In this document: positions 16,745 through 24,774 of the stretch, piece by piece
Position numbering within the stretch: position 1 is the stretch's first letter
Layout of the letters: each line of letters begins with the position of its first letter
Origin: Paracoccus marcusii
GTDB taxonomy: Bacteria > Pseudomonadota > Alphaproteobacteria > Rhodobacterales > Rhodobacteraceae
Length of the DNA stretch: 45,802 nt
Assembly: GCF_006151785.1 (NCBI RefSeq)
Contig: NZ_VDDD01000011.1
Span: 1-45,802, forward strand
Reading direction: 5' to 3'
Notes under the pieces: generated by a model
Told to the model about the DNA's origin: nothing
Database searches by the model: none
What the model saw: only the letters and a program-made list of their open reading frames with translations
Translations under genes and position numbers: made by a program

Positions 16745-17746
16745 ATGAGCGGGTTGATCGCGCTTCTTGACGACGTAGCGGCAATTTCAAAGGTGGCGGC
16801 GGCATCGATCGACGACGTGGCGGGCCAGGCGGCCAAGGCGGGCGCCAAGGCCGCGGGCGCGGTCATCGACGACGCGGCGGTGACGCCGAAATACGTCCAC
16901 GGTTTCGACGCCAGCCGCGAGATCCCCATCGTCTGGAAGATCGCGCGCGGATCGTTGTTCAACAAGATGGTCATCCTGTTGCCGGTCGCGCTGCTGCTGT
17001 CGGCCCTTGCGCCTTGGGCCATTCCGCCCCTGCTGATGCTGGGCGGCGCCTATCTGTGCTACGAGGGCGCTCACAAGGTCGCGCACCTGTTCCACAAGAC
17101 CGACACCCATGACAGCGAAAAGCACACCCATCCCGACACCGACGGTGCCGCGCTGGAGGAGGCCCGCGTCGCCGGCGCCATCAAGACCGACTTCATCCTG
17201 TCGGCCGAGATCATGACAATCGCCCTGTCCACCATCCCGACCGACGACAGCTTGCTGATGAAGGCCGTCATCCTGGCGCTGGTCGCTGTGGCGATCACCG
17301 TCGCGGTCTATGGGTTCGTGGCGCTGGTGGTGAAGGCCGACGATGTCGGGGTGCATCTGGCACAGCGCCGCACCGGCGCCGTCGCCGCTCTGGGCCGCGG
17401 CATCGTCAAGGTCATGCCCGGCTTCATGAAGACGCTGACCGTGGTCGGCACCGCCGCGATGATCTGGGTCGGCGGGCAGATCATCGTGCACGGCCTGGAG
17501 CAGCTGGGCTGGGGCGCGCCCTATCACCTGATTCATGACTGGGCCGAGGCCGCCGCCGCCGCCGTGCCCGCCGCCCCCGGCGTGGTCGCATGGGTCGTCA
17601 CCGCCTTCTGCGACGGCGTCATCGGCCTGATCCTGGGGCTGGCCCTGCTGCCGGTGGCGACCAAGGTCATCAACCCGATCATCGGCGCGGTGATGGGGGC
17701 ATTCGCGCAACTTCGTAAAAAACCGAACGCCAACGAAACCCGTTGA
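16745..17746 (+). CDS. DUF808 family membrane protein (YedI-like)
   Basis: A 333-residue inner-membrane protein matching the DUF808 family (E. coli YedI). The N-terminal SGLIALLDDVAAISKVAAASIDDVAGQAAKAGAKAAGAVIDDAAVTPKYV is the highly conserved family opening. Later segments are LFNKMVILLPVALLLSALAPWAIPPLLMLGGAYLCYEGAHKVAH, IKTDFILSAEIMTIALSTI and GFMKTLTVVGTAAMIWVGGQIIVHGLEQLG, each containing membrane helices. Function is unknown across the family. A GAAGGGA ribosome site precedes the ATG. It is preceded by a terminator and followed by the Pho-like region of ugp, so it is probably its own transcription unit. Confidence 0.92.
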   Translation: MSGLIALLDDVAAISKVAAASIDDVAGQAAKAGAKAAGAVIDDAAVTPKYVHGFDASREIPIVWKIARGSLFNKMVILLPVALLLSALAPWAIPPLLMLGGAYLCYEGAHKVAHLFHKTDTHDSEKHTHPDTDGAALEEARVAGAIKTDFILSAEIMTIALSTIPTDDSLLMKAVILALVAVAITVAVYGFVALVVKADDVGVHLAQRRTGAVAALGRGIVKVMPGFMKTLTVVGTAAMIWVGGQIIVHGLEQLGWGAPYHLIHDWAEAAAAAVPAAPGVVAWVVTAFCDGVIGLILGLALLPVATKVINPIIGAVMGAFAQLRKKPNANETR

Positions 17747-17759
17747 CCCAAACCTCCCG

Positions 17760-17799
17760 ACGTCACAAGACTGTCACATGAGCGTTGCGATGCTGTCGT
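17760..17799 (+). promoter_or_regulatory. Pho-box-like repeat array upstream of ugpB
   Basis: PhoB sites are 7-bp direct repeats (CTGTCAT-like) with 4-base spacers, an 11-base period. Here ACGTCAC (17760-17766), four bases, CTGTCAC (17771-17777), then a weak unit at 17782 and CTGTCGT at 17793-17799 fall on exactly that period. The ATG of ugpB is 54 bases further on. PhoB control of ugp is established in E. coli; use of it here is inferred from these repeats. Confidence 0.68.
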
Positions 17800-17831
17800 G
17801 AACTGCCGATAGGCGGGGTCAGCATCGCAAC
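17784..17831. promoter_or_regulatory. Perfect 12-bp inverted repeat in the ugpB leader
   Basis: GTTGCGATGCTG at 17784-17795 and its exact reverse complement at 17820-17831, separated by 24 bases. The left arm overlaps the last Pho-like repeats; the right arm ends about 5 bases before the ribosome site region (AAGGGAGG). It could be a dimeric operator pair or, if transcription starts far enough upstream, an RNA stem. No T-tract follows, so a terminator is unlikely. Confidence 0.55.
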
Positions 17832-17853
17832 TCTGTAAGGGAGGGAAGACAAC

Positions 17854-19167
17854 ATGATCCGATACGGAACCGCATCCGCGGTGGCGCTGGTGGCGTCGCT
17901 GACTGCCGCGCAGGCAGAAACGAACATCGAATGGTGGCACGCCATGGGCGGCGAGCTGGGCGCGAAGCTGGAGGAGATCGCCCAGGGCTTCAACGACAGC
18001 CAGGACGAATACACCGTCACCCCCGCCTACAAGGGCACCTACCCCGAGACGATGACCGCCGCGATCGCCGCGTTCCGCGCGAACCAGCAGCCCGCCATCG
18101 TCCAGGTGTTCGAGGTCGGCACCGGCACCATGATGGCCGCCCAGGGCGCCATCGTCCCGGTCCACGAACTGATGGAGCAGCACGGCCAGGCCTTCGACCA
18201 GGCGGCGTTCCTGCCGGCCGTCGTCGGCTATTACACCGATTCCGACGGCAACATGCTATCGATGCCCTTCAACAGCTCGACGCCGATCCTGTACTACAAC
18301 AAGACCGTGTTCGAGAAGGCGGGCCTGGACCCGAACACCCCTCCCAAGACCTGGGCCGAGCTGGAGCAGTTCAGCAAGCAGATCATGGAATCGGGCGCCG
18401 CGACCTGCGGTTTCACCACGCAATGGATCAGCTGGATCCAGACCGAGAACCTGTCGGCTTGGCACAACCAGCCGATCGGCACGCTGGAGAACGGCATGGG
18501 TGGCCTTGATGCGCGCCTGTCGCTGAACGGGCCCGTTCAGGTCAAGCACTGGGAGAACCTCAAGCGCTGGTCCGACGAGGGCATCTTCAAGTACGGTGGC
18601 CCGGTGGGCGCCGACAATGCGGGGCCGATGCTGTACTCGCAGGAATGCGCGATGCTGATGGGCAGCTCGGGCAGCCGTGCCGGCGTCATCGCCAACTCGA
18701 CCGCGTACGAGGTCGGCTATGGCATGCTGCCCTATTACGACGACGTCGAGGGCGCGCCGCAGAACTCGATCATCGGGGGCGCCTCGCTGTGGGTGCTGTC
18801 GGGCAAGACGGACGAGGAATACGCGGCGACCGCGGCGTTCTTCGAATACCTGACCCAGCCCGAGGTGCAGGCCGATTGGGCGTCCTTCACCGGCTACCTG
18901 CCCATCACTGCCGCCGCGCGTGAGCAGATGGCCGGCTATTATGCCGAGAACCCCGGCGCCGACACCGGCATCAACCAGATCACCCTGAACGAGCCGACCG
19001 GGAACTCCAAGGGTCTGCGCTTTGGCAGCTATGTCCAGATCCGCGGCATCATCGACGAAGAGTTCGAACAGCTTCTGTCGGGCGACAAGGACGCGCAGGG
19101 CGCGCTGGACGCGGTCGTCAGCCGCGGCGACGCGCTGCTGGAAGAGTTCCAGGCGCAGAACCAGTAA
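17854..19167 (+). CDS. ugpB: sn-Glycerol-3-phosphate ABC transporter, periplasmic binding protein
   Basis: A 437-residue family 1 solute-binding protein that captures sn-glycerol-3-phosphate (and often glycerophosphodiesters) in the periplasm. The signal peptide ends AQA before ETNIEWWHAMGG. UgpB hallmarks are IEWWHAMGGELGAKLEEIAQGFNDSQ, YKGTYPETMTAAIAAFRANQQPAIVQVFEVGTGTMMAA and MPFNSSTPILYYNK, containing the Trp and Ser residues used for ligand binding in the family. GGGAGGGA precedes the ATG. It is first in a complete ugpBAEC operon; a strong hairpin separates it from ugpA, probably keeping the binding protein in excess over the membrane parts. Confidence 0.97.
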   Translation: MIRYGTASAVALVASLTAAQAETNIEWWHAMGGELGAKLEEIAQGFNDSQDEYTVTPAYKGTYPETMTAAIAAFRANQQPAIVQVFEVGTGTMMAAQGAIVPVHELMEQHGQAFDQAAFLPAVVGYYTDSDGNMLSMPFNSSTPILYYNKTVFEKAGLDPNTPPKTWAELEQFSKQIMESGAATCGFTTQWISWIQTENLSAWHNQPIGTLENGMGGLDARLSLNGPVQVKHWENLKRWSDEGIFKYGGPVGADNAGPMLYSQECAMLMGSSGSRAGVIANSTAYEVGYGMLPYYDDVEGAPQNSIIGGASLWVLSGKTDEEYAATAAFFEYLTQPEVQADWASFTGYLPITAAAREQMAGYYAENPGADTGINQITLNEPTGNSKGLRFGSYVQIRGIIDEEFEQLLSGDKDAQGALDAVVSRGDALLEEFQAQNQ

Positions 19168-19185
19168 CCGCCCCACCCCCTTCGG

Positions 19186-19228
19186 CCGGGGCCGCGCATC
19201 ACGCGCGGCCCCGGTCTTTTCCCGTTTT
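19186..19228 (+). terminator. Intercistronic hairpin (attenuator-like) between ugpB and ugpA
   Basis: A perfect 12-bp stem (CCGGGGCCGCGC / GCGCGGCCCCGG) with a 5-base loop, followed by TCTTTTCCCGTTTT. It sits 18 bases after the ugpB stop and 17 bases before the ugpA ATG. It looks like a partial terminator or 3' stabiliser of ugpB mRNA. Confidence 0.75.
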
Positions 19229-19245
19229 CGCCCCAAGGTCCCGCG

Positions 19246-20124
19246 ATGAAGCGCACCATTTTCCGAAACCAGTTGCTGCCATGGCTGCTGCTGGCCCCCC
19301 AGCTGATCATCACCTTCATCTTTTTCCTGTGGCCCGCCGGTCAGGCCATCCGTCAAAGCTTTCTGCGCGAGGATGCCTTCGGCACCCGGACGACCTTTGT
19401 CGGGCTGGAGAATTTCGCCCGCCTGTGGGGCAGCCCCGAATATCTCAACAGCCTGCAGGTGACGGCGGTCTTCGCCATCTCGGTCACGGTGCTGTCGATG
19501 GGGCTGTCGCTGCTGCTGGCGATCGCGGTGGACCGGATGATCCGCAGCACGCGGGTCTATACGACGCTGCTGGTCTGGCCCTATGCGGTGGCGCCTGCGG
19601 TCGCGGGCATCCTGTGGTGGTTCATCTTCAACCCGACCATCGGCATCATGCCCTATCTGCTGGGGGGCTTGGGCTATGACTGGAACCACATCCAGGACAA
19701 GGGCGACGCCATGACGCTGGTCGTGATCGCCAGCGCGTGGAAACAGATCAGCTACAACTTCCTGTTCTTCCTGGCAGGGCTGCAGGCGATCCCGGCCAGC
19801 CTGCGCGAGGCCGCGGCCATCGACGGGGCGGGTCCGGTGCGGCGGTTCTTCGACATCACCTTTCCGCTGCTGTCGCCGACGACGTTCTTCCTGCTGGTCG
19901 TCAACATCGTCTATGCGATGTTCGACACGTTCGGCGTGATCGACGCCACGACCGAGGGCGGCCCGGCACAGGCCACCAACATCATGGTCTACAAGGTCTA
20001 TTTCGACGGCTTCGTCGGGCAGAACCTGGGCTCGTCCGCCGCGCAGTCGGTGGTCCTGATGGCGCTGGTCCTGGTGCTGACGGTGATCCAGTTCCGGTTC
20101 GTTGAGAAGAAGGTGGCCTACTGA
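19246..20124 (+). CDS. ugpA: sn-Glycerol-3-phosphate ABC transporter permease UgpA
   Basis: A 292-residue inner-membrane permease, one half of the membrane channel with UgpE. Six hydrophobic helices are visible, beginning [30 protein letters not shown]. The ATPase-docking EAA loop is [29 protein letters not shown]. The [33 protein letters not shown] segment is typical of UgpA/MalF-type subunits. It follows ugpB past a hairpin and overlaps ugpE by one base (TGATG). Confidence 0.96.
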   Translation: MKRTIFRNQLLPWLLLAPQLIITFIFFLWPAGQAIRQSFLREDAFGTRTTFVGLENFARLWGSPEYLNSLQVTAVFAISVTVLSMGLSLLLAIAVDRMIRSTRVYTTLLVWPYAVAPAVAGILWWFIFNPTIGIMPYLLGGLGYDWNHIQDKGDAMTLVVIASAWKQISYNFLFFLAGLQAIPASLREAAAIDGAGPVRRFFDITFPLLSPTTFFLLVVNIVYAMFDTFGVIDATTEGGPAQATNIMVYKVYFDGFVGQNLGSSAAQSVVLMALVLVLTVIQFRFVEKKVAY

Positions 20125-20972
20125 TGATCGAGAACCGTCCCTTCCTGAACCTGGCCGCCCACCTGACGCTGATCCTGGGCGTCTGCGTCGTGGCGCTGCC
20201 GGTCTGGGTGGCCTTCGTGGCCTCGACCCACAGCGCGACCGCCTTCATGTCGGGCACCATCCCGATGTGGCCGGGTGACCAGATGATCCAGAACTACAGC
20301 CAGATGCTGGGCGCGGGCGTGTCCACCAGCGGCACGCCCCCGGTCGGCGTGATGATGTTCAACAGCCTGGTCATGGCGCTGGCCATCGCCATCGGCAAGA
20401 TCGTCATCTCGGTCCTGTCGGCCTTCGCGGTGGTCTATTTCCGCTTTCCGCTGCGCGGCCTGGCCTTCTGGTGCATCTTCATCACGCTGATGCTGCCGGT
20501 CGAGGTGCGCATCGTGCCCACCTTCCAGGTGGTGGCCGATCTGGGCATGCTGAACAGCTATGCCGGCCTGTCGATCCCGCTGATCGCGTCGGCCACGGCC
20601 ACGTTCCTGTTCCGCCAGGTCTTCCTGACCATCCCGGACGAACTGACCGAGGCCGCCCGCATCGACGGCGCCGGGCCCATGAAGTTCTTTCGCGACATCC
20701 TGCTGCCTTTGTCGCGCACCAATATCGCAGCCCTGTTCGTGATCCTGTTCATCTATGGCTGGAACCAGTATCTTTGGCCGCTGCTGATCACGACCAGTTC
20801 GGACTATTACACCATCGTTGCGGGGATCAAGCGCATGGCGGATGCCGTGGACGGTCTGCCGCAATGGCACCTGGTCATGGCGACCGCGATGCTGGCGATG
20901 ATCCCACCCGTGATCGTGGTGGTCGCCATGCAGCGCCTGTTCGTCAAAGGTCTTGTCGAGACGGAGAAATAA
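20124..20972 (+). CDS. ugpE: sn-Glycerol-3-phosphate ABC transporter permease UgpE
   Basis: A 282-residue inner-membrane permease partner of UgpA. It shows six predicted helices and the EAA loop [29 protein letters not shown]. Characteristic UgpE segments are [69 protein letters not shown] and [29 protein letters not shown]. The start overlaps the ugpA stop; ugpC begins one base after the stop. Confidence 0.96.
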   Translation: MIENRPFLNLAAHLTLILGVCVVALPVWVAFVASTHSATAFMSGTIPMWPGDQMIQNYSQMLGAGVSTSGTPPVGVMMFNSLVMALAIAIGKIVISVLSAFAVVYFRFPLRGLAFWCIFITLMLPVEVRIVPTFQVVADLGMLNSYAGLSIPLIASATATFLFRQVFLTIPDELTEAARIDGAGPMKFFRDILLPLSRTNIAALFVILFIYGWNQYLWPLLITTSSDYYTIVAGIKRMADAVDGLPQWHLVMATAMLAMIPPVIVVVAMQRLFVKGLVETEK

Positions 20973-20973
20973 G

Positions 20974-21981
20974 ATGGCATCCATCACCCTCAACAATGTC
21001 GGCAAGGTCTATGCCGGCGGCGCCCGCGCCGTGGGCGGCGTCAATATCGACATCGCGGATGGCGAATTCCTGGTCCTGGTCGGCCCGTCGGGCTGCGGAA
21101 AATCCACGCTGCTGCGCATGGTCGCGGGGCTGGAGAGCATCACCGAGGGCGAGGTCCGCATCGGCGACCGCGTGGTCAACGAGATCGAGCCCGCCGATCG
21201 CGACATCGCCATGGTGTTCCAGAACTATGCCCTGTACCCACACATGTCGGTGCGACAGAACCTGGCATACGGCCTGAAGAACCGCGGCACCCCCAAGGCC
21301 GAGATCGAGCGGCGCGTGGGCATCGCCTCGGACATCCTGCAGATCGGCCCGTTCCTGGACCGCAAGCCGCGCGCCCTGTCGGGCGGCCAGCGTCAGCGCG
21401 TCGCCATGGGCCGCGCCATCGTGCGCGAACCGGCCGCGTTCCTCTTTGACGAGCCGCTGTCGAACCTGGACGCGAAACTGCGCGTCGCCATGCGCCTTGA
21501 GATCAAGGAGCTGCAGAAGCGCCTGCGCACGACCTCGATCTATGTGACTCATGACCAGCTGGAGGCGATGACGCTGGCCGACCGGCTGGTGGTGCTGAAC
21601 GGCGGGCAGATCGAACAGATCGGCACGCCGCTGGAGGTCTATCGCCGCCCGGCATCGGCCTTCGTCGCCAGCTTCATCGGCAGTCCGGCCATGAACCTGA
21701 TCGAGGCCAGCGCCGTCCCGCACCTGCCCGGAACCGGGCATGCGGGCCATGTGGGCATCCGCCCCGAGGATCTGAGCGTCACCGCCGACGGCCCGATCGA
21801 GATGTCGGTGCTGGCGGTCGAGGAACTGGGCGCGCAGCGGCTGGTCCACGGCAAGACCGGCGATGCCCGCATCACCATCACCCTGCCGTCCGATGCCCCC
21901 CTGTCCGATCACATGCGCCTGTCCTATCGCCCCGGCGGGCTGCACCTGTTTGACAAGGTCAGCGGCAAGCGCATGGACTGA
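20974..21981 (+). CDS. ugpC: sn-Glycerol-3-phosphate ABC transporter ATP-binding protein
   Basis: A 335-residue MalK/UgpC-type ATPase that powers the UgpA-UgpE channel from the cytoplasm. Walker A is GPSGCGKST (37-45), the Q-loop is [12 protein letters not shown], the ABC signature is [14 protein letters not shown] and Walker B is [15 protein letters not shown], with the switch His in [14 protein letters not shown]. The C-terminal TOBE/regulatory part holds [12 protein letters not shown] and [11 protein letters not shown]. It is last in the operon; a hairpin follows 14 bases after the stop. Confidence 0.97.
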   Translation: MASITLNNVGKVYAGGARAVGGVNIDIADGEFLVLVGPSGCGKSTLLRMVAGLESITEGEVRIGDRVVNEIEPADRDIAMVFQNYALYPHMSVRQNLAYGLKNRGTPKAEIERRVGIASDILQIGPFLDRKPRALSGGQRQRVAMGRAIVREPAAFLFDEPLSNLDAKLRVAMRLEIKELQKRLRTTSIYVTHDQLEAMTLADRLVVLNGGQIEQIGTPLEVYRRPASAFVASFIGSPAMNLIEASAVPHLPGTGHAGHVGIRPEDLSVTADGPIEMSVLAVEELGAQRLVHGKTGDARITITLPSDAPLSDHMRLSYRPGGLHLFDKVSGKRMD

Positions 21982-21995
21982 CTAGAATGAAACGT

Positions 21996-22025
21996 GAACA
22001 TCCGACCCTTGCGGGTCGGGCGTTC
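21996..22025 (+). terminator. Hairpin after ugpC
   Basis: An extended hairpin: core CCGACCC / GGGTCGG (22002-22019) with a TTGC loop, continued by a G-U pair, one mismatch and GAAC/GTTC outside it. There is no proper T-tract on the plus strand, so this is a probable 3' end or processing structure of the ugp transcript. Confidence 0.5.
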
Positions 22026-22065
22026 CGTGCTACCTTGGGGTGAACCAACGCGGAAAGGTCGCCCC

Positions 22066-23136
22066 ATGTGCCTGTCGTTCGGCTGCTCTCACCACAATCC
22101 CATCGCCTGCATCGTGCCGCCCTATATGCTGCGGGTGCTGGCGCTGCGGGGTGACCCCGCGACGGCGGACATGGCGCGCACGCTGCTGCGCCATGACGAA
22201 CAGCTGCGCGAGGAGCGCGCGGCCTGGGCCAGCCTGCCGCCCGCGCTGCAGGGCATCGCCCCCGATCCCGAGCTGTGCTGCCCCGACCGCCGCATCCATG
22301 ACGGCGAATTCCGCGCCGCCCTTCCCGGCCGCCTGGTCCGGGCCGAAGGCGACGCGCCGTCCGGCATCGCGGATGCCGACCTGGCCTATGACAGCGCCGG
22401 CCAGGTCTTCGCGATGTTCGCCGAGGAATACGGCCGCAATTCGCTGGACGGACGCGGCATGCCGCTGGTGGCGACGGTCCAGCACCGCCGCAACTACAAC
22501 AACGCCTTCTGGGACGGGCAGCAGATGGCCTATGGCACGGGCGACGGCAAGATCTTCCGGACCTTCCTGCAGCTGTCGGTCATCGCGCATGAGATGACCC
22601 ATGGTGTCATCCAGCATTCCGGCGGGCTGATCTACGAGAACCAGTCCGGTGCGCTGAACGAACATGTGGCCGACGTCTTCGGCGCGCTGGCCGAACAGCG
22701 CGTGCTGGGCCAGACCGCTCATCAGGCCGACTGGCTGATCGGGCGCGGCATCCTGGGCGCGGGCATCAACGGCGTGGCGCTGCGCAGCATGAAGGCACCG
22801 GGCACGGCCTATGCCGACGACCTGCTGGGCACCGACCCCCAGCCCTGGCACATGGATCAGTTCAACACCACGACCGACGACAATGGCGGCGTGCACATCA
22901 ATTCGGGCATTCCGAACCACGCCTTCTACCTGTTCTGCAGCTATCTGGGCGGCAACGCGTGGGAGCTGCCGGGCCGCATCTGGTACCGGACGCTGCAGGA
23001 CCTGAACAACCCGATGGCCAGCTTTTCCGACTTTGCCGACCAGACCCTGCGCAGCGCGGCGGCACTGGCGGGCGCGGGCAGCCAACAGGCGGTGCTGTTG
23101 CGGCGCGCTTGGAAACTTGTGGGAATCGCGGTCTGA
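22066..23136 (+). CDS. Protealysin-like M4 family metalloprotease
   Basis: A 356-residue thermolysin-family (M4) zinc protease without a signal peptide, so it resembles the short-propeptide protealysin group rather than secreted thermolysin. The propeptide motif IVPPYML is at residues 16-22. The zinc site is H175-E176-M-T-H179, with the third ligand E199 in GALNEHVADVFG. Substrate-site residues lie in YNNAFWDGQQMAYGTGDG, and the catalytic His region is NGGVHINSGIPNHAFY. It starts at ATG 22066. It is followed after 28 bases by an emfourin-like inhibitor gene, as in the known protealysin operons. The cellular target is unknown. Confidence 0.94.
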   Translation: MCLSFGCSHHNPIACIVPPYMLRVLALRGDPATADMARTLLRHDEQLREERAAWASLPPALQGIAPDPELCCPDRRIHDGEFRAALPGRLVRAEGDAPSGIADADLAYDSAGQVFAMFAEEYGRNSLDGRGMPLVATVQHRRNYNNAFWDGQQMAYGTGDGKIFRTFLQLSVIAHEMTHGVIQHSGGLIYENQSGALNEHVADVFGALAEQRVLGQTAHQADWLIGRGILGAGINGVALRSMKAPGTAYADDLLGTDPQPWHMDQFNTTTDDNGGVHINSGIPNHAFYLFCSYLGGNAWELPGRIWYRTLQDLNNPMASFSDFADQTLRSAAALAGAGSQQAVLLRRAWKLVGIAV

Positions 23137-23164
23137 TCCTATGATCCGCGGACCGGAGGACCGC

Positions 23165-23443
23165 ATGATCATAGAGATCCGCAGCCATGGCGGCTTTGGC
23201 GGCATCACTGCCGCCACCTCGCGCCGCATCGACACCGATGCCCAACCCGAACCCCGGGCGCAGGAACTGTGCGCGGCCTTCCACCCCAAGGCGTTGGCCG
23301 ACATGGCGGCCACCCCCTGTCCCGGCTGCCCGGATCGGATGCGCTATGCGATCACCGTGACGGACGCGACCGGCCCGCACGCCATCACCCTCTCCGAGGG
23401 CCAGATGCCCCCCGAGATGCTAGACCTGCTGGACGATCTTTAG
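23165..23443 (+). CDS. Emfourin-like inhibitor of protealysin
   Basis: A 92-residue cytoplasmic protein starting MIIEIRSHGGFGGITAATSRRIDTD and ending MRYAITVTDATGPHAITLSEGQMPPEMLDLLDDL. The pattern (an opening strand with a GGF/GI turn, a central helix, then Y.ITV.D..G.H.I....MPP....LL) is what I recall for emfourins, reversible protein inhibitors encoded just after protealysin genes. GGAGG lies 5-6 bases before the ATG. The unusual CPGCP in the middle is not a general feature I know of. The functional link rests on both the pattern and the neighbouring M4 gene. The last 4 bases overlap the convergent corA end. Confidence 0.78.
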   Translation: MIIEIRSHGGFGGITAATSRRIDTDAQPEPRAQELCAAFHPKALADMAATPCPGCPDRMRYAITVTDATGPHAITLSEGQMPPEMLDLLDDL

Positions 23444-24402
23444 ATCCAGCCCTTCCAACGCAGGAACAGCCACGTCCCCAGGGTCGTCCCGCCCATCAGG
23501 ATCAGGGCGAAGGCATAGCCCCAGGGTTCGTCCAGTTCTGGCATGTTCGTGAAGTTCATCCCATAGACGCTGGCGATCAGCGTCGGCGGCAGGAACAACG
23601 CCGCGACGACCGACAGGATGCGGACCGTGTTGTTCTGTTGCAGGTTGATCAGGCCAAGCGTGGTGTCCACCGCCAGGCTGACCCGCCCGCCCAGAAAATC
23701 GGCATGCACCTCCAGCGCCTGGATGTCGCGCATCTGGGCACGGGTGGCGGCGCGCAGGCGGCCCTCCTCGGGGCGGTCCTCCAGCGTGGCGGTATAGAAC
23801 GCCTGCATCCGCTCGACCGTCAGCAGGGCCAGGCGGACGCGCGCCATCGTCTCGGCCTCGCGTCCGACATCTTGCAGTGCGGCCTGCAGCCTGTCCGAGG
23901 CCGCGGCGACCGCGCGGCGTTCGAACACCGCGGCGGTGGTCTGGTCCAGCGTGCGGCCCGCCCCTTCCAGGATGTCGGCCAGCCGGGCGATGATCTCCTC
24001 GACAAGGCCTAGGAACAGGCGGTCGGGCGTGCCGCAGCCCAGGGTCGAGCGTTCGGCGCGTTCGGGATAGGTCAGGAACGGCCGCGGCGAATGGTGGCGC
24101 ACCGTCACCAGCCGGTCCGTCGACAGGATGAACGTCACCGGCATCGAGATCCGGTCACCCCCGGCGCGCTCTCCCGGCAGCATCGCGGTCATGTAGTCCA
24201 GCCCGTCCTCGCGATAGAGGCGGTTGGACAGCTCGATCTCCTCCATCTCGGCCAGGCTGGGAACAGGCACGCCAAGCACGCGCAGCTGCGCGATCTCGGC
24301 GTCGTTCGGCTGGATCAGGTCAATCCATGCCGCGTCCGCGACATCGCGTTCTGCGGCAAGGCGCACCAGGCGACCGTTCTCGATGGAATAGGCGTAATAC
24401 AT
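23440..24402 (-). CDS. corA: CorA-family divalent metal ion transporter
   Basis: A 320-residue CorA-type Mg2+/Co2+ channel. A large cytoplasmic N-terminal domain (WIDLIQPNDAEIAQL..., EMEEIELSNRLYREDGLDYMTAMLP) leads to the long stalk helix and two C-terminal membrane helices. The selectivity motif GMN is at 281-283 (SVYGMNF) followed by MPEL, and the last helix is FALILMGGTTLGTWLFL ending in basic RWKGWI. It pumps or conducts Mg2+ in the inner membrane as a pentamer in known members. It is a single gene converging on the protease/inhibitor pair. Confidence 0.95.
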   Translation of the reverse strand: MYYAYSIENGRLVRLAAERDVADAAWIDLIQPNDAEIAQLRVLGVPVPSLAEMEEIELSNRLYREDGLDYMTAMLPGERAGGDRISMPVTFILSTDRLVTVRHHSPRPFLTYPERAERSTLGCGTPDRLFLGLVEEIIARLADILEGAGRTLDQTTAAVFERRAVAAASDRLQAALQDVGREAETMARVRLALLTVERMQAFYTATLEDRPEEGRLRAATRAQMRDIQALEVHADFLGGRVSLAVDTTLGLINLQQNNTVRILSVVAALFLPPTLIASVYGMNFTNMPELDEPWGYAFALILMGGTTLGTWLFLRWKGWI

Positions 24403-24467
24403 GCGACGCTCCGGTCGGTTCGCCCCCGTGGTGCCCTACCGCGGACAAACGATCAAGCGGATGTGGA

Positions 24468-24495
24468 AAGGGGCGCCCCGGATGGGACGCCCCTT
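24468..24495 (-). terminator. Probable terminator of the CsbD gene
   Basis: An 8-bp perfect stem (AAGGGGCG / CGCCCCTT) with a 12-base loop, 22 bases past the CsbD stop. On the minus strand a short TTCC follows, so the T-tract is weak. Confidence 0.55.
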
Positions 24496-24517
24496 ACTGG
24501 CGGTTGCGGCAGGGCGA

Positions 24518-24715
24518 TCACTTGTCGCGATAGTAATCGTCGATCTCGCGGTCAGCCTCGTCCTTGGTCCAACCGTATTTTTCCTGCAGCTTGCCGGCCA
24601 GCTTGTCCTTGTTGCCGTCGATCTGATCCAGCTCGTCGTCGGTCAGTTCGCTCCATTTGACCTTGGTCGCGCCTTTCAGCTGCTTCCATTTGCCTTCGAT
24701 GATATCCCAGTTCAT
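24518..24715 (-). CDS. CsbD family stress-response protein
   Basis: A 65-residue hydrophilic protein beginning MNWDIIEGKWKQLKGATKVKWSELTDDELDQIDGNKDKLAGKLQEKYGWTKDEADREIDDY, the full CsbD pattern (W..i.GkWkqlkG..k..wg.ltddel....G....l.gklq..yG....a...i). CsbD-like proteins are induced by general stress in other bacteria; the molecular role is not known. AAGGAGG precedes the ATG. It stands alone between corA and the 2-hydroxyacid dehydrogenase gene. Confidence 0.95.
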   Translation of the reverse strand: MNWDIIEGKWKQLKGATKVKWSELTDDELDQIDGNKDKLAGKLQEKYGWTKDEADREIDDYYRDK

Positions 24716-24774
24716 TTCCGCCTCCTTTTCAGACGTTCATATGCCGGAATAACGCCCGCAGCCGTGGCAGGTTC

